Below, piece by piece: positions 29,880 through 40,775 of a stretch of DNA of 64,000 bases. The notes beneath the pieces are model-generated. The model saw only the letters and a list, made by a program, of their open reading frames with translations. It was not told where the DNA came from and did no database searches. Numbering within the stretch: position 1 is the first letter of the stretch; every line of letters starts with the position of its first letter. Made by a program: the position numbers and the translations under genes. This DNA is from Francisella philomiragia subsp. philomiragia ATCC 25015 (GTDB lineage: Bacteria; Pseudomonadota; Gammaproteobacteria; Francisellales; Francisellaceae): assembly GCF_000156715.1 (NCBI RefSeq), contig NZ_DS999311.1, forward strand, positions 186,001 to 250,000, written 5' to 3'.

Positions 29880-30197
29880 TTAGCTTAAACTGATCTGAAC
29901 ATCAACACCTGATGCTAAATCTAGCTTCATTAGAGCATCTACAGTTTTATCTGTAGGCTCTACAATATCAATCAATCTCTTGTGAGTTCTGATTTCATAT
30001 TGATCTCTTGCCTTTTTGTTTACGTGTGGAGAAATAAGTATTGTAAATTTCTCTTTACGAACTGGTAAAGGGATTGGCCCTTTAACTTGCGCCCCTGTCT
30101 TCTTAGCTGTATCAACAATTTCTTGAGTAGAAATATCGATAAGCTTATGATCAAAGGCTTTCAATCTAATTCTAATACGCTGATTATTTATAGCCAT
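29880..30197 (-). CDS. rpsJ: 30S ribosomal protein S10
   Basis: S10 is a 30S head protein and also NusE, the partner of NusB in transcription antitermination. The 105 residues start [20 protein letters not shown] after Met and contain [20 protein letters not shown] and the RTHKRLIDI segment. It lies only 19 bases after fusA, with no tuf gene between. Confidence 0.98.
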
Positions 30198-30216
30198 TTT
30201 AAATTTATCCTTTTAA

Positions 30217-32334
30217 TTATGAGTTACGTGATTTTATGATTTCATCTGCAATATTGTTTGGCACTTCTGCATACTTCTTAAATTCCATTGAGAAAGATGC
30301 TCTACCTTGGCTCATAGAACGAACGTTAGTAGCATAACCAAACATTTCAGCAAGAGGAACTAGAGCACTAACCACTCTACCACTTGGATTCTCATCCATA
30401 CCCTCAATGATACCTCTTCTTCTGTTAAGGTCACCCATAACATCACCAAGATAATCTTCAGGAGTTACAACCTCAACTTTCATAATTGGCTCAAGTATAC
30501 AAGCATTAGCTTTCTTTGCACCTTCTTTAAGAGCCATAGAACCAGCAATCTTAAATGCCATCTCAGACGAGTCAACATCATGGTATGAACCATCAAATAG
30601 AGTAGCCTTAACACCAATCATAGGATATCCAGCTAACACACCATTAGTCATTTGCTCTTCTATACCTTTAGCAACAGGACCAATGAATTCCTTAGGAATC
30701 ACACCACCAACAATTTCGTCAACGAACTCAAATATCTTTTCTTCACCAGCATCGTTAGTAGAGACTTCTAAAGGCTCAAACTTAACCACAACGTGACCAT
30801 ACTGACCACGACCACCTGACTGACGAACAAACTTACTATTTTGCTCAACAGTTCCACGAATAGTCTCTCTATAAGCAACCTGAGGGTTACCCACATTAGC
30901 CTCGACCTTAAATTCACGTCTCATACGATCAACAATAATATCCAAGTGAAGCTCACCCATACCAGAAATAATTGTTTGACCTGACTCTTCATCAGTCTTA
31001 ACTCTGAAAGATGGATCCTCTGCAGCCAACTTGCCTAGAGCTATAGACATTTTTTCTTGGTCTGCTTTTGTCTTAGGCTCAACAGCAACAGAAATTACTG
31101 GCTCTGGGAAATCCATTCTCTCAAGAATTACCGGCTTATCAAGATCACAAAGAGTATCACCAGTAGTTACATCTTTAAGACCTATACAAGCAGCAATATC
31201 GCCAGCACGAACCTCTTTAATCTCTTCACGCTTATTCGCGTGCATCTGTACGATACGACCTACACGCTCTTTTTTACCTTTAACAGGATTATATACAGCA
31301 TCACCAGACTTAAGCACGCCAGAGTAAACACGAATAAACGTTAAGTTACCTACAAACGGGTCTGTAGCAAGTTTAAATGCTAAAGCTGCAAATGGCTCAT
31401 CATCAGATGAAGATCTAGAAGCTGGTTCACCATCTTCAGTCTCACACTTAATAGCAGGAACTTGGTTTGGAGCTGGTAAGTATTCAACAACACCATCAAG
31501 AACCGCTTGAACGCCCTTGTTCTTAAACGCAGAACCACAGAATGCTAGAACAATCTCATTTGCCAACACTCTAGCACGAAGACCCTGCTTAATCTCTTCA
31601 TTAGAAAGCTCGCCTTCTTCAAGATACTTATCCATAAGCTCCTCAGAAGCTTCAGCTGCAGCCTCCATCATCTCCATGCGAAGCTCTTCTGCTCTATCTT
31701 GAAGCTCAGCTGGAATATCAACAAGATCATAAGTAAGACCTTGGTCTGCTTCATTCCACATGATCGCTTTCATTCTGATAAGATCTACAACACCCTTAAA
31801 GTCTTCTTCTGCACCAATATTCAACTGAACAGGGACAACATTAGCCTTAAGACGAGTTCTGATTTGGCCACAAACTCTTTCAAAGTCAGCACCTGATCTA
31901 TCCATCTTGTTTACAAATACAATTCTTGGAACACCGTACTTGTTAGCTTGGCGCCATACAGTTTCTGACTGAGGCTCAACACCTGATGAACCACAGAACA
32001 CAACAACCGCGCCATCTAGTACACGAAGAGAACGTTCTACTTCAATAGTGAAGTCAACGTGACCCGGAGTATCAATAATATTTATACGATGCTTATCAAA
32101 CTGCTGATCCATACCAGACCAGAAAGTAGTTGTCGCAGCAGAAGTAATTGTAATACCTCTTTCTTGCTCTTGCTCCATCCAGTCCATAGTAGCAGCACCA
32201 TCATGTACCTCACCGATCTTATGAGATAACCCTGTATAGAAAAGGATACGCTCTGTAGTTGTTGTTTTACCAGCATCAACGTGAGCACAGATACCAATAT
32301 TTCTATATTTTTCTAAAGCTGTATTACGAGGCAT
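30217..32334 (-). CDS. fusA: Elongation factor G
   Basis: EF-G is the GTPase that drives translocation and, with RRF, ribosome recycling. At 705 residues it has the G domain at the N-terminus ([19 protein letters not shown], then DTPGHVDF and NKMDRSGAD), then domains II to V through the C-terminal [20 protein letters not shown]. It is in the str operon after rpsL and rpsG. tuf, usually next, is absent, and the S10 operon begins directly. Confidence 0.98.
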   Translation of the reverse strand: MPRNTALEKYRNIGICAHVDAGKTTTTERILFYTGLSHKIGEVHDGAATMDWMEQEQERGITITSAATTTFWSGMDQQFDKHRINIIDTPGHVDFTIEVERSLRVLDGAVVVFCGSSGVEPQSETVWRQANKYGVPRIVFVNKMDRSGADFERVCGQIRTRLKANVVPVQLNIGAEEDFKGVVDLIRMKAIMWNEADQGLTYDLVDIPAELQDRAEELRMEMMEAAAEASEELMDKYLEEGELSNEEIKQGLRARVLANEIVLAFCGSAFKNKGVQAVLDGVVEYLPAPNQVPAIKCETEDGEPASRSSSDDEPFAALAFKLATDPFVGNLTFIRVYSGVLKSGDAVYNPVKGKKERVGRIVQMHANKREEIKEVRAGDIAACIGLKDVTTGDTLCDLDKPVILERMDFPEPVISVAVEPKTKADQEKMSIALGKLAAEDPSFRVKTDEESGQTIISGMGELHLDIIVDRMRREFKVEANVGNPQVAYRETIRGTVEQNSKFVRQSGGRGQYGHVVVKFEPLEVSTNDAGEEKIFEFVDEIVGGVIPKEFIGPVAKGIEEQMTNGVLAGYPMIGVKATLFDGSYHDVDSSEMAFKIAGSMALKEGAKKANACILEPIMKVEVVTPEDYLGDVMGDLNRRRGIIEGMDENPSGRVVSALVPLAEMFGYATNVRSMSQGRASFSMEFKKYAEVPNNIADEIIKSRNS

Positions 32335-32348
32335 TTTCTAATCTCCTA

Positions 32349-32849
<501 letters not shown>

Positions 32850-32860
32850 TTAAACACAAA

Positions 32861-33235
32861 TTAAGACTTAGGACGCTTAGTACCATACTTTGAACGACCG
32901 TGCTTACGATTATTAACACCTGAAGTATCTAAAGCACCCCTAACAATGTGGTAACGCACACCTGGCAAATCTTTAACCCTACCACCTCTGATAAGCACAA
33001 CACTGTGCTCTTGTAGGTTATGACCTTCACCACCAATGTAGCTTGTAACCTCAAATCCACTCGTTAATCTTACACGAGCTACTTTTCTAAGTGCTGAGTT
33101 AGGCTTCTTAGGAGTAGTAGTATATACCCTTGTACATACACCTCTTCTTTGAGGACACGCCTTTAACGCAGGAACCTTAGACTTAACAACCGATCTCTTG
33201 CGAGGGCTGTTCACCAACTGATTTATAGTTGCCAT
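32861..33235 (-). CDS. rpsL: 30S ribosomal protein S12
   Basis: S12 is the decoding-centre accuracy protein. The 124 residues start [20 protein letters not shown]. The streptomycin-determining positions read TPKKPNS and GRVKDLPG, so both lysines are wild type and no classical streptomycin-resistance substitution is present. The C-terminus [13 protein letters not shown] is standard. It opens the ribosomal supercluster, which runs 16.8 kb to rplQ. Confidence 0.98.
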   Translation of the reverse strand: MATINQLVNSPRKRSVVKSKVPALKACPQRRGVCTRVYTTTPKKPNSALRKVARVRLTSGFEVTSYIGGEGHNLQEHSVVLIRGGRVKDLPGVRYHIVRGALDTSGVNNRKHGRSKYGTKRPKS

Positions 33236-33313
33236 TAGTTATTATTCTCCGTTTTTTATCAGTTTTTTTGATTTAAATAATTTCAAATGCCAAGCAGAGG
33301 AAGCACCTATGCA

Positions 33314-33342
33314 AAAATAGCATTAGACAGACATAATAACAA
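33314..33342 (-). promoter_or_regulatory. Candidate promoter of the str-S10-spc-alpha cluster
   Basis: On the minus strand, -35 TTGTTA (33337-33342) and -10 TATTTT (33314-33319) are 17 bp apart, and TGC directly before the -10 makes an extended -10 element. It lies about 80 bases upstream of rpsL in the 135-base gap after pgsA. Confidence 0.5.
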
Positions 33343-33370
33343 AAAAGCAAAAAAAAGAAAAGAAAAAGTA

Positions 33371-33967
33371 TTATTTATGAGAATTGCCAAAAACAGATTT
33401 AAAAGCAACATAAAGATAATTACACATAGAATAAACAGTAAGTATTACAGCCACATAGAGCATCAAAAACCCCAAAAGAATAAACCATGTATTAAAACTA
33501 GCGTAGTCTAACGAATGTCTAAAATCTATTGCGGGCTTAATTAAGAATATAAAAAGTGCGGCCATCTGAGCCGTAGTTTTGATCTTACCCCATACACCAA
33601 CCTTGACAACACTACGCTGCCCAAGCTCAGCCATCCACTCTCGCAATGCAGAAACAACAATTTCTCTGCAAATCATCACAATCGCTGGAATAGTAGCCCA
33701 CCAATATGGGTACATTTCAATAAACAAACAAAGAGCAGTAGCAACAATCAACTTATCAGCAACAGGATCTAAAAATGCTCCTAACTTGCTTGTCTGCTCC
33801 CATTTGCGTGCCAAATAGCCATCCAACCAGTCAGTAGCTGCGCCCAATAAAAATAATGTAGCCGTAATACCATGATGGTGTGGAAACTCAAAATAATAAC
33901 ATATAACTATAAAAGGAATTAACGCCAAGCGACCAAAAGTTAAAATATTAGGGATATTGAAAAACAT
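33371..33967 (-). CDS. pgsA: CDP-diacylglycerol-glycerol-3-phosphate 3-phosphatidyltransferase
   Basis: PgsA commits CDP-diacylglycerol to phosphatidylglycerol synthesis. The 198 residues form several membrane helices and contain the CDP-alcohol phosphotransferase signature D-G-x2-A-R-x8-G-x3-D-x3-D, visible as DWLDGYLARK...GAFLDPVADKL at about residues 43-70. It uses the product of cdsA, which lies two genes upstream in the same run. It begins 3 bases after the dut stop. Confidence 0.94.
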   Translation of the reverse strand: MFFNIPNILTFGRLALIPFIVICYYFEFPHHHGITATLFLLGAATDWLDGYLARKWEQTSKLGAFLDPVADKLIVATALCLFIEMYPYWWATIPAIVMICREIVVSALREWMAELGQRSVVKVGVWGKIKTTAQMAALFIFLIKPAIDFRHSLDYASFNTWFILLGFLMLYVAVILTVYSMCNYLYVAFKSVFGNSHK

Positions 33968-33970
33968 ATA

Positions 33971-34417
33971 TTAAACCCCAGTATGTCCAAATCCTCCAGC
34001 AGATCTAATAGTCCGCTGAGAGAACTCCTCTACAATATCGAATTTTGCTTGAACCACTGGAACAACCACAAGCTGCGCAAATCTCATCATAGGCTCAATT
34101 TCGATAACTTCTTGAGAACGATTAAAGCAAGACACCATTAATTCTCCTTGATAATCAGAATCAATAAGACCAGTACCATTGCCTAGCACTAAGCCTTTTT
34201 TATGACCCAAACCAGATCTTGGCAGAATCATTGCCGCATAATTTGGATTTGCTATATTGATAGCAATTCCAGTACCTATCAACTTACACTCACCAGGACT
34301 CAAGAACTCTGCTTCAGATAAGCAAGCTCTTAAATCAACCGCTGCCGACCCTTCTGTACCATACTCAGGTACTTCTTTAATAATTTCTTTATTCAACAGC
34401 TTCAACTCTATATTCAA
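33971..34417 (-). CDS. dut: Deoxyuridine 5'-triphosphate nucleotidohydrolase
   Basis: Dut hydrolyses dUTP to dUMP and keeps uracil out of DNA. All five trimeric dUTPase motifs are visible, including [32 protein letters not shown] and the C-terminal arm [11 protein letters not shown]. The length (148) is normal. It is set between cdsA and pgsA, an unusual neighbour for two phospholipid genes; spacing to both is short, so it is probably co-transcribed. Confidence 0.97.
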   Translation of the reverse strand: MNIELKLLNKEIIKEVPEYGTEGSAAVDLRACLSEAEFLSPGECKLIGTGIAINIANPNYAAMILPRSGLGHKKGLVLGNGTGLIDSDYQGELMVSCFNRSQEVIEIEPMMRFAQLVVVPVVQAKFDIVEEFSQRTIRSAGGFGHTGV

Positions 34418-34431
34418 AACAAATCCCCCGC

Positions 34432-35226
34432 TTATACAACAAACACACCAGCCAAATAACCAAGTGTCACAAAAATAGGTAATGCAGGCATATAACCATC
34501 CAACCTATCAAGTACTCCACCATGACCTGGTAAGATATTGCCACTATCTTTAACTCCAGCGATACGCTTCATCATACTCTCAAAAACATCGCCAACAACA
34601 GATAAAACTGCTATTAAAGCTGAAATAATAACCATTGATAAGTACTCAAAAATACTTAAATTCATAAATAGCAAAAATACTATAGCGATAATTACAGCAC
34701 AAACCATCCCACCCAACAAACCTTCGATAGTTTTATTTGGACTCAATCGCGGAAGCATCTTACGCTTACCCATTGCTTTACCTGTAAAATAGGCTCCACT
34801 ATCAGCACCTGCAACAACCAATATAAACATGAATATCCACGCAACAGAATTACTATGAAGTACGTACAACGATGCTGCAAATGGTGAGATTGCAAATAAG
34901 CCGAGTATCAACATTTCATTAACAGATAATGTATCAAACTTTTGGCGCTCATATCCACTAAGTCTATAAATCGCATACAGCCAAAATACTGGGAAAATAT
35001 ACTGAATGTAAACAAAGAACTCTGACACAACAAACAACACTATCATGAATATCACAAGATAATTTATTGTTTCTTGTTGACTAATCTTTGTAAACTTAAG
35101 CCATTCATATGCTGAAAGCATCGCAACCAAAAAAACACCAACACCAAAAAGATAGTCATTTGCATACACAAGTCCTGCAAAAACAAAAACTACCAACAAT
35201 AAACCAGTTATTATCCTCTCTTTCAT
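34432..35226 (-). CDS. cdsA: Phosphatidate cytidylyltransferase
   Basis: CdsA makes CDP-diacylglycerol from phosphatidic acid and CTP in the inner membrane. The 264 residues have about eight membrane helices and the C-terminal family signature (S-x-[LIVMF]-K-R-x4-K-D-x-G-x2-[LIF]-P-G-H-G-G), seen here as [20 protein letters not shown]. Its start overlaps the uppS stop by four bases (ATGA), so lipid-carrier and phospholipid synthesis are translationally coupled. Confidence 0.96.
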   Translation of the reverse strand: MKERIITGLLLVVFVFAGLVYANDYLFGVGVFLVAMLSAYEWLKFTKISQQETINYLVIFMIVLFVVSEFFVYIQYIFPVFWLYAIYRLSGYERQKFDTLSVNEMLILGLFAISPFAASLYVLHSNSVAWIFMFILVVAGADSGAYFTGKAMGKRKMLPRLSPNKTIEGLLGGMVCAVIIAIVFLLFMNLSIFEYLSMVIISALIAVLSVVGDVFESMMKRIAGVKDSGNILPGHGGVLDRLDGYMPALPIFVTLGYLAGVFVV

Positions 35227-35960
35227 ACATCCCTCATTTCAAGTTGTTCACCACTCTTACCAAACCTTCTCTGGCGCGAGTAAAAATACTCTTCTGCTTT
35301 CTGAAATTCTGACTTTGTAAACTCAGGCCACATAAGATCAGTAAAATACATCTCAGCATAAGACAACTGCCATAACATAAAATCACTTAATCTAATCTCA
35401 CCACTAGTCCTAATAAGTAAGTCAACCGGCATTTGACCAGCGACCGTATAACTTCCGAAATTATCCTCCGATATATTATCCAGCGCTATCTTACCATTGC
35501 CAATATCGTCAATGATAGATTTCATAGCACTAATAATATCCCATCGCCCACCATAGTCAACTGCTAGCCTAAGCTGAAGTCCTGTATTATCTTTAGTAAC
35601 AGACTCGCTATAATCAATCATTTGTATAAGCTTATCTGATAATCTAGACCTATCTCCAATAACTTTAAGGACAATATTATTACTATGTAATTTTGGAGTT
35701 TTATCTTTGAGAGTTTTATAAAAAAGATCCATTAGATCAGAAACTTCTTTAGCTGGTCTAAGCCAATTATCTCTACCAAATGCAAAGAGAGTTAACATCT
35801 GAATATTACGCTCAACACAATACTCTATAGCAGCATCTACACTAGATATCGAATTTCTATGACCAAATATCCTTGGCTTCAATCTACTCTTGGCCCAGCG
35901 CCCATTACCATCCATAATTATAGCAACATGCTTAAGAGCATTTTCGTTAGCCAAGCTCAT
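35223..35960 (-). CDS. uppS: Undecaprenyl diphosphate synthase
   Basis: UppS adds isopentenyl units to farnesyl diphosphate to make the C55 carrier for peptidoglycan and O-antigen. The cis-prenyltransferase motifs are AIIMDGNGRWAK at the start (the catalytic Asp in MDGNGRW), LFAFGRDNWLRP (usually SSENW) and the C-terminal RTSGEIRLSDFMLWQLSYAE. The length is 245. It lies 83 bases after frr. The 83-base gap is A-rich with no clear signal. Confidence 0.97.
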   Translation of the reverse strand: MSLANENALKHVAIIMDGNGRWAKSRLKPRIFGHRNSISSVDAAIEYCVERNIQMLTLFAFGRDNWLRPAKEVSDLMDLFYKTLKDKTPKLHSNNIVLKVIGDRSRLSDKLIQMIDYSESVTKDNTGLQLRLAVDYGGRWDIISAMKSIIDDIGNGKIALDNISEDNFGSYTVAGQMPVDLLIRTSGEIRLSDFMLWQLSYAEMYFTDLMWPEFTKSEFQKAEEYFYSRQRRFGKSGEQLEMRDV

Positions 35961-36043
35961 AATGAGTAAAATATAAAGTTTAAACTAGATAAATAATAAG
36001 AAAGAATAAAGAGAAATACAAGTTTTATTAAGAAATCTAATAA

Positions 36044-36601
36044 TTAGACCACCATTAAATCTTGTTCTTTTTTAACAGCAAGAGCATCTGCCTGTGCAAT
36101 CATCTTATCAGTAATTTTTTGAATATTATCCTCTGCTCTTTTAGCTTCATCTTCTGTTATCTCTTTCTCTTTGAGAAGTTCTTTGATATCGCCATTAGCA
36201 TCACGGCGTATATTTCTGATAGAAACTCTACCACTCTCAGTCTCAGATTTAACAAGTTTAACAAGCTCTTTTCTACGCTCTTCATTAAGTGCTGGCATAG
36301 GAACTCTCAAACTATCACCTAAGTTAGTTGGATTAAGCCCCAAATCAGAAGTTATAATAGCCTTCTCAATCTTACCTGCAAGCCCTTTCTCCCAAGGAGT
36401 AATACCTAGAGTCCTAGCGTCAAGAACTGTAACATTAGCCACCTGAGTAATCGGCGTAGCAGAACCGTAATAATCTATAGTTACATGAGCTAAAATATCA
36501 GGATGAGCCCTCCCAGTTCTAATCTTAGCTAAATCATCAGCTAAAACTTCTAAAGTTTTACTCATTCTATTTTCAGCATCTTTTAGAATATCGTTTATCA
36601 T
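36044..36601 (-). CDS. frr: Ribosome recycling factor
   Basis: RRF splits post-termination ribosomes together with EF-G. The 185 residues match the family from [20 protein letters not shown] to [19 protein letters not shown]-type sequence near the C-terminus, with the three-helix bundle and the beta/alpha/beta domain holding [13 protein letters not shown]. It follows pyrH by 28 bases in the rpsB-tsf-pyrH-frr order found across gammaproteobacteria. Confidence 0.98.
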   Translation of the reverse strand: MINDILKDAENRMSKTLEVLADDLAKIRTGRAHPDILAHVTIDYYGSATPITQVANVTVLDARTLGITPWEKGLAGKIEKAIITSDLGLNPTNLGDSLRVPMPALNEERRKELVKLVKSETESGRVSIRNIRRDANGDIKELLKEKEITEDEAKRAEDNIQKITDKMIAQADALAVKKEQDLMVV

Positions 36602-36629
36602 AAAAACAATCCTTTTTTTTGAAAATTAA

Positions 36630-37379
36630 TTAGTCTAAAGTGACCCAAGTACCATGCTTTGAATCAACTACAGCATCAACCAAAGCATTTGGCTGAGTCA
36701 AATCAAACACATATATTGGTATACCAAAATCTCTGCACTGAGTAAATGCTCCCAAATCCATCACATTTAGCTCCTTACTAACAACTTCGGAAAAAGTAAC
36801 CTTAGCAAAACGCTTAGCATCTGAATATTTATTTGGGTCTTTATCATACACACCATCAACAGTCGTAGCCTTCAACAAAGCATCCGCACCAATCTCAACC
36901 GCTCTAAGGCTAGCTGTAGTATCAGTTGTTACAAACGGATTGCCTGTACCTGCCGCAAATATCAAAACCGTGCCTTTTGCAAGCTCTCGATTAAACTCAT
37001 GCGCACTAGCAACTCTTAACAAACCATCAACACCTTTTGCTGAAAAAATCTCAGCATCAACATCTTCACTGATAAGCATATCACGAAGAGCTAAAGCATT
37101 AATCATAGTAGCAATCATACCCATAGAGTCAGCTGTAAATCTTCTAATTTTGTCTCCAAAATCAGCCCTACCTCCGCGTAAGATATTACCACCACCAACG
37201 ACTATCGCAAGCTCAACACCTAAGTTAACAAGTGTTTTGATTTGATTTATGATAGGAGCAGCAGATTCAACATTTATACCAAAACCTTGATCTGCCGATA
37301 AAGACTCTCCACTTAACTTAAGAAGAACCCTCTTAAGCTTTGGAGTATTATGAGAACATTCTAACGAATCATTAGACAT
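36630..37379 (-). CDS. pyrH: Uridylate kinase
   Basis: PyrH phosphorylates UMP to UDP and is a hexamer regulated by GTP and UTP. The 249 residues include [25 protein letters not shown] and the [20 protein letters not shown] block that defines the bacterial enzyme. A 20-residue N-terminal extension ([15 protein letters not shown]) precedes the first strand. It begins 3 bases after the tsf stop. Confidence 0.97.
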   Translation of the reverse strand: MSNDSLECSHNTPKLKRVLLKLSGESLSADQGFGINVESAAPIINQIKTLVNLGVELAIVVGGGNILRGGRADFGDKIRRFTADSMGMIATMINALALRDMLISEDVDAEIFSAKGVDGLLRVASAHEFNRELAKGTVLIFAAGTGNPFVTTDTTASLRAVEIGADALLKATTVDGVYDKDPNKYSDAKRFAKVTFSEVVSKELNVMDLGAFTQCRDFGIPIYVFDLTQPNALVDAVVDSKHGTWVTLD

Positions 37380-37382
37380 ATA

Positions 37383-38252
37383 TTAACCTTTGATTTGGCT
37401 CATCACCTCTGCTGCGAAATCTTCTTCTTTCTTCTCGATACCTTCACCAACATCTAGGCGGATAAAGCTAACAACTTTAGCGCCTTTGTCTTTAACAAGT
37501 TTTTCAACTTTGATGCTAGGATCTTTAACGAAATCTTGACCTAAAAGAGCAACTTCATCTAAGAACTTACGAATTCTACCAACAATCATTTTCTCGATGA
37601 TTTCAGCAGGCTTACCACTTTCTTTTGCTTGAGCTGTGAAAATTTCTTTCTCTTTTGCTACTACATCAGCAGGAACTTCATCACCAGATACAACCATAGG
37701 ATTAACAGCTGCTACGTGCATAGCAACATCTTTAGCAAGCTCTTCATCACCACCTTCTAGAGCAGCAACAACACCGATCTTACCACCATGTATGTAAGCA
37801 CCTAAAGTACTAGCTGCTACAGTCTTAACTCTACGAACTTGAATATTCTCACCGATTTTAGCAATTAGTGATTTACGAGCTTCTTCAACAGTTTCACCAG
37901 TTGAAGTCTTAGCAGCTAAAACTTCTTCGATAGTCTCTGCTTTTGCCGCATGAGCTGCTTTTACAGCTTCTTGAGCAAACTTCTTGAAAGTATCATCTCT
38001 AGCGACAAAGTCTGTCTCTGAGTTGATTTCAAGTAAAACAGCTCTACCATCAGCAGCATAAACTTCGATAACACCTTCAGCTGCAATACGTGAAGCTTTT
38101 TTGTCAGCTTTTGCTTGTCCAGAAATTCTCATTTCTTCAGCAGCTTTTTCAATATCACCAGCAGCTTCAACTAGAGCTTTTTTACACTCCATCATTCCAG
38201 CACCAGTTCTTTCTCTAAGTTCTTTTACTAATTTAGCAGAAATATTTGACAT
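37383..38252 (-). CDS. tsf: Elongation factor Ts
   Basis: EF-Ts is the nucleotide exchange factor of EF-Tu. The 289 residues begin with the UBA-like domain ([20 protein letters not shown]), followed by the conserved [16 protein letters not shown] and the coiled-coil and dimerisation core. The codons are lysine-, alanine- and glutamate-rich. It follows rpsB by 21 bases. Confidence 0.98.
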
Positions 38253-38273
38253 TGTTCTATCCTTGTTTGTTTA

Positions 38274-38993
38274 TTATGCTTCTGTAGTTTCTTCAGCTTT
38301 TGCTTCTACTGCTCTATCTAAGCCTTGAGCATCAATAACAGCATCAGCAAATTTCTTCATATAGAAAGATATTGACTTAACAGCATCGTCATTACCAGGA
38401 ATAATATAATCGATACCTTCAGGGTTTGAGTTAGTATCAACAATTGATACAACTTTAATACCTAGCTTTTGAGCTTCTTGAATAGCAATGTGCTCTTTGT
38501 TACTATCAATAACAACGATAGCATCAGGTAAACCACCCATTTCTTTGATTCCGCCAAGAACTTTTTCTAACTTCTCTATAGTTCTGATATTTTGAAGCAT
38601 CTCTTTTTTAGTTAACGATCCAAAAGTACCGTCTTCTTTCATCTTCTCTAACTGAGCAAGTCTCTTGATAGATTGTCTAACAGTTTTGTAGTTAGTAAGC
38701 ATACCACCTAACCATCTGTGGCTAACAAACGGCATACCACATCTTTTAGCTTCTGCTTCTATGATATCTTGAGCTTGTCTTTTTGTACCAACAAAAAGAA
38801 CTTTTCCACCATTTGCTACAGTCTTACCAACAAAGTTAACTGCATCTTGGAAAAGAGGAACTGTTTTCTCAAGATTGATAATGTGTACACCATGGTTAAT
38901 GCCAAAGATGTATTCTTTCATTTGAGGATTCCAGAAAGCTTTTTTGTGTCCAAAGTGAACACCCGCAGATAACATTTCTTTCATTAAAGACAT
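38274..38993 (-). CDS. rpsB: 30S ribosomal protein S2
   Basis: S2 is a late-assembling 30S protein. I use the ATG at 38993, which follows AAGGA by 8 bases and gives [20 protein letters not shown], aligned with E. coli MRDMLKAGVHFGH; an upstream in-frame extension of 25 codons has no ribosome site. The 239 residues contain [12 protein letters not shown] and [12 protein letters not shown]. It opens the tsf-pyrH-frr-uppS-cdsA-dut-pgsA run, and the leader ahead of it has a hairpin. Confidence 0.97.
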   Translation of the reverse strand: MSLMKEMLSAGVHFGHKKAFWNPQMKEYIFGINHGVHIINLEKTVPLFQDAVNFVGKTVANGGKVLFVGTKRQAQDIIEAEAKRCGMPFVSHRWLGGMLTNYKTVRQSIKRLAQLEKMKEDGTFGSLTKKEMLQNIRTIEKLEKVLGGIKEMGGLPDAIVVIDSNKEHIAIQEAQKLGIKVVSIVDTNSNPEGIDYIIPGNDDAVKSISFYMKKFADAVIDAQGLDRAVEAKAEETTEA

Positions 38994-39034
38994 TTTGATT
39001 TTCCTTATTTGGGTTATATCTAGTATCTTAGTTA

Positions 39035-39065
39035 TGCCAAATATCATATGAGACACCCTTTGGCA
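39035..39065 (-). promoter_or_regulatory. Hairpin in the rpsB leader (candidate S2 autoregulatory site)
   Basis: TGCCAAA/TTTGGCA (39059-39065 with 39035-39041) forms a 7-bp stem closing a 17-base loop, about 40 bases before the rpsB start codon. In E. coli, S2 represses rpsB-tsf through its leader; whether this is the equivalent element is inferred from position only. Confidence 0.35.
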
Positions 39066-39134
39066 CAACTTCTAATTTTGAAGATACATGATTTATTAGT
39101 TAAACATTAGCTCATATATAATACAAGCCGTGAA

Positions 39135-39164
39135 ATTTTATCATACTTAATTTATAAATTACAA
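39135..39164 (-). promoter_or_regulatory. Candidate promoter of rpsB
   Basis: On the minus strand, -35 TTGTAA (39159-39164) and -10 TAAAAT (39135-39140) are separated by 18 bp. A start near 39128 would give a leader of about 135 bases that contains the hairpin at 39035-39065. Confidence 0.45.
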
Positions 39165-39231
39165 AAGGTATTTTATATTTATTTAAAATGCTAAAATGTC
39201 ACAAAATAAATTAAAAAAATAGAGATCAAAA

Positions 39232-39729
39232 ATGATTTCATTAATAGTTGCTTATGACAAAAATCTAGGTATAGGTAAAGAAAATACTCTAGCATGGAAA
39301 CTTTCTGAAGACCTGAAAAACTTCAAAAAGATAACCGAGAATAATTATATTGTAATGGGTAGAAAAACTTTTGAGTCAATCGGTCGCCCTCTGCCAAACC
39401 GCAAAAACATTATCTTAACTAGAGATAAAGATTACAAGCAGGATAAGTGTTTAATAATTAACAGTGTTCAAGAAATTCTAAACTTCGCGCAATCAAAACC
39501 TCATTATGAGATTTTTATAATTGGTGGTGCTCAGATTTATAAAGAATTTTTGCAATATGCCGATAGACTATACATAACTGAAGTCGATACAGAAATGAGT
39601 GATCTTGATGCTTTCTTTCCTAAGTGGGACAAATCTAAATACAAACGCATAGGCCATAAACAATTCAAAAAAGATGATAAAAACGAGTTTGACTTCACGT
39701 TTGCCGTATATGAAAAATCCTCTACTTAA
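39232..39729 (+). CDS. folA: Dihydrofolate reductase
   Basis: FolA reduces dihydrofolate with NADPH and is the trimethoprim target. The 165 residues start MISLIVAYDKNLGIGKENTL and carry LAWKLSEDLKNFKKIT (with Asp27-equivalent in SEDLKNF), VMGRKTFESIGRPLPNRKNI and IIGGAQIYKEFL. Its 3' end overlaps that of the convergent cysK by 4 bases. The promoter lies in the spacer shared with rpsB and is not clear. Confidence 0.97.
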   Translation: MISLIVAYDKNLGIGKENTLAWKLSEDLKNFKKITENNYIVMGRKTFESIGRPLPNRKNIILTRDKDYKQDKCLIINSVQEILNFAQSKPHYEIFIIGGAQIYKEFLQYADRLYITEVDTEMSDLDAFFPKWDKSKYKRIGHKQFKKDDKNEFDFTFAVYEKSST

Positions 39730-40661
39730 TCTTCCGCAAATAAAGCTGTAGATAAGTATCTCTCAGCACTAGAAGCAAAAACAACCACTATCATCTTATT
39801 CTCACTCTCAGTACGTTGAGCTATCTCAATCGCCGCTTTTAATGCTGCTCCTGATGAAATACCAGCAGGCACACCTTCCTTATGTGCTACTAAACGTGCA
39901 TACTCTAAAGCATCTACGTCACTAACTGTAACAATATCATCAATTATAGATGTATTTAGAATCTCTGGAATAAAGCCAGCGCCTATCCCTTGAATTTTAT
40001 GAGAGCCTGGCTTACCACCTGACAAAACGGGACTAGACTTAGGCTCTACAGCTACAATTTTGATAGTAGGTTTTTTCTGTTTGAGAACTTCAGCAATGCC
40101 TGTAATAGTACCTCCGGTACCGACACCCGCCACTAGAATATCTACTTCACCATCAGTATCTTGCCAAACCTCTAAAGCCGTTGTATTTCTATGTGCTTGT
40201 GGATTGGCTGGATTAGTAAATTGACCCAATATAACACCATCATTAAGCTCTTTTAATAAATCATTAGCTTTGGCAATTGCTCCAGCCATACCCTCAGCTG
40301 CAGGTGTTAAAATAAGCTTAGCACCAAAGTGCTGTATCAACTTACGTCTTTCAACGGATACACTCTCTGGCATAGTAATAATTAGGTCATAACCTTTTGC
40401 AGCAGCAATAAATGAAAGCCCTATCCCAGTATTGCCCGATGTTGGTTCTATCAACGTTGTAACACCTGGCTTGATATTACCAGCCTTCTCTGCACTTTTA
40501 ATAAGATTTAGAGCCACCCTATCCTTGACAGAGGATAATGGATTAAAGAATTCTAGTTTAGCAACCAACTTAACTTTTAAGCCAAACAGCTGCTCTATTT
40601 TACAAAGCCTAACCATAGGAGTCTTACCAATAGTTTCAGTAAAATTGTTACATATATTCAT
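39726..40661 (-). CDS. cysK: Cysteine synthase A (O-acetylserine sulfhydrylase)
   Basis: CysK makes cysteine from O-acetylserine and sulfide with PLP. The PLP lysine is K46 in NPLSSVKDRV, the substrate loop is PTSGNTGIGLSFIAAAKG, and the phosphate loop GVGTGGTITGIAEVL is present. The 311 residues are typical of CysK rather than CysM. It is divergent from cysE, whose product supplies O-acetylserine, with 114 bases between them. Confidence 0.95.
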   Translation of the reverse strand: MNICNNFTETIGKTPMVRLCKIEQLFGLKVKLVAKLEFFNPLSSVKDRVALNLIKSAEKAGNIKPGVTTLIEPTSGNTGIGLSFIAAAKGYDLIITMPESVSVERRKLIQHFGAKLILTPAAEGMAGAIAKANDLLKELNDGVILGQFTNPANPQAHRNTTALEVWQDTDGEVDILVAGVGTGGTITGIAEVLKQKKPTIKIVAVEPKSSPVLSGGKPGSHKIQGIGAGFIPEILNTSIIDDIVTVSDVDALEYARLVAHKEGVPAGISSGAALKAAIEIAQRTESENKMIVVVFASSAERYLSTALFAED

Positions 40662-40696
40662 AGCTATAACCTTTTATATTCATACAATAATCTACC

Positions 40697-40720
40697 GCCA
40701 TTCTATCTTATTTAGATGGC
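40697..40720. promoter_or_regulatory. Imperfect inverted repeat between cysK and cysE
   Basis: GCCAT-T-CTA pairs with TAGATGGC across a 7-base loop, giving eight base pairs with a single-base bulge. It sits centrally in the divergent spacer. A -10-like TATAAT for cysE follows at 40735-40740, with no good -35. It could be an operator shared by both genes; no regulator is known from the sequence. Confidence 0.3.
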
Positions 40721-40775
40721 TAAAACATTGGTTTTATAATAGTATATTAAAATCAAAACAACACTTTGGAGTCTT

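Noticed and set aside
33287-33511. 74-codon plus-strand frame in the pgsA-rpsL spacer
   Set aside because: The product is lysine-rich low-complexity from A-tracts, it overlaps the 3' end of pgsA, has no ribosome site, and the same DNA holds the rpsL promoter.
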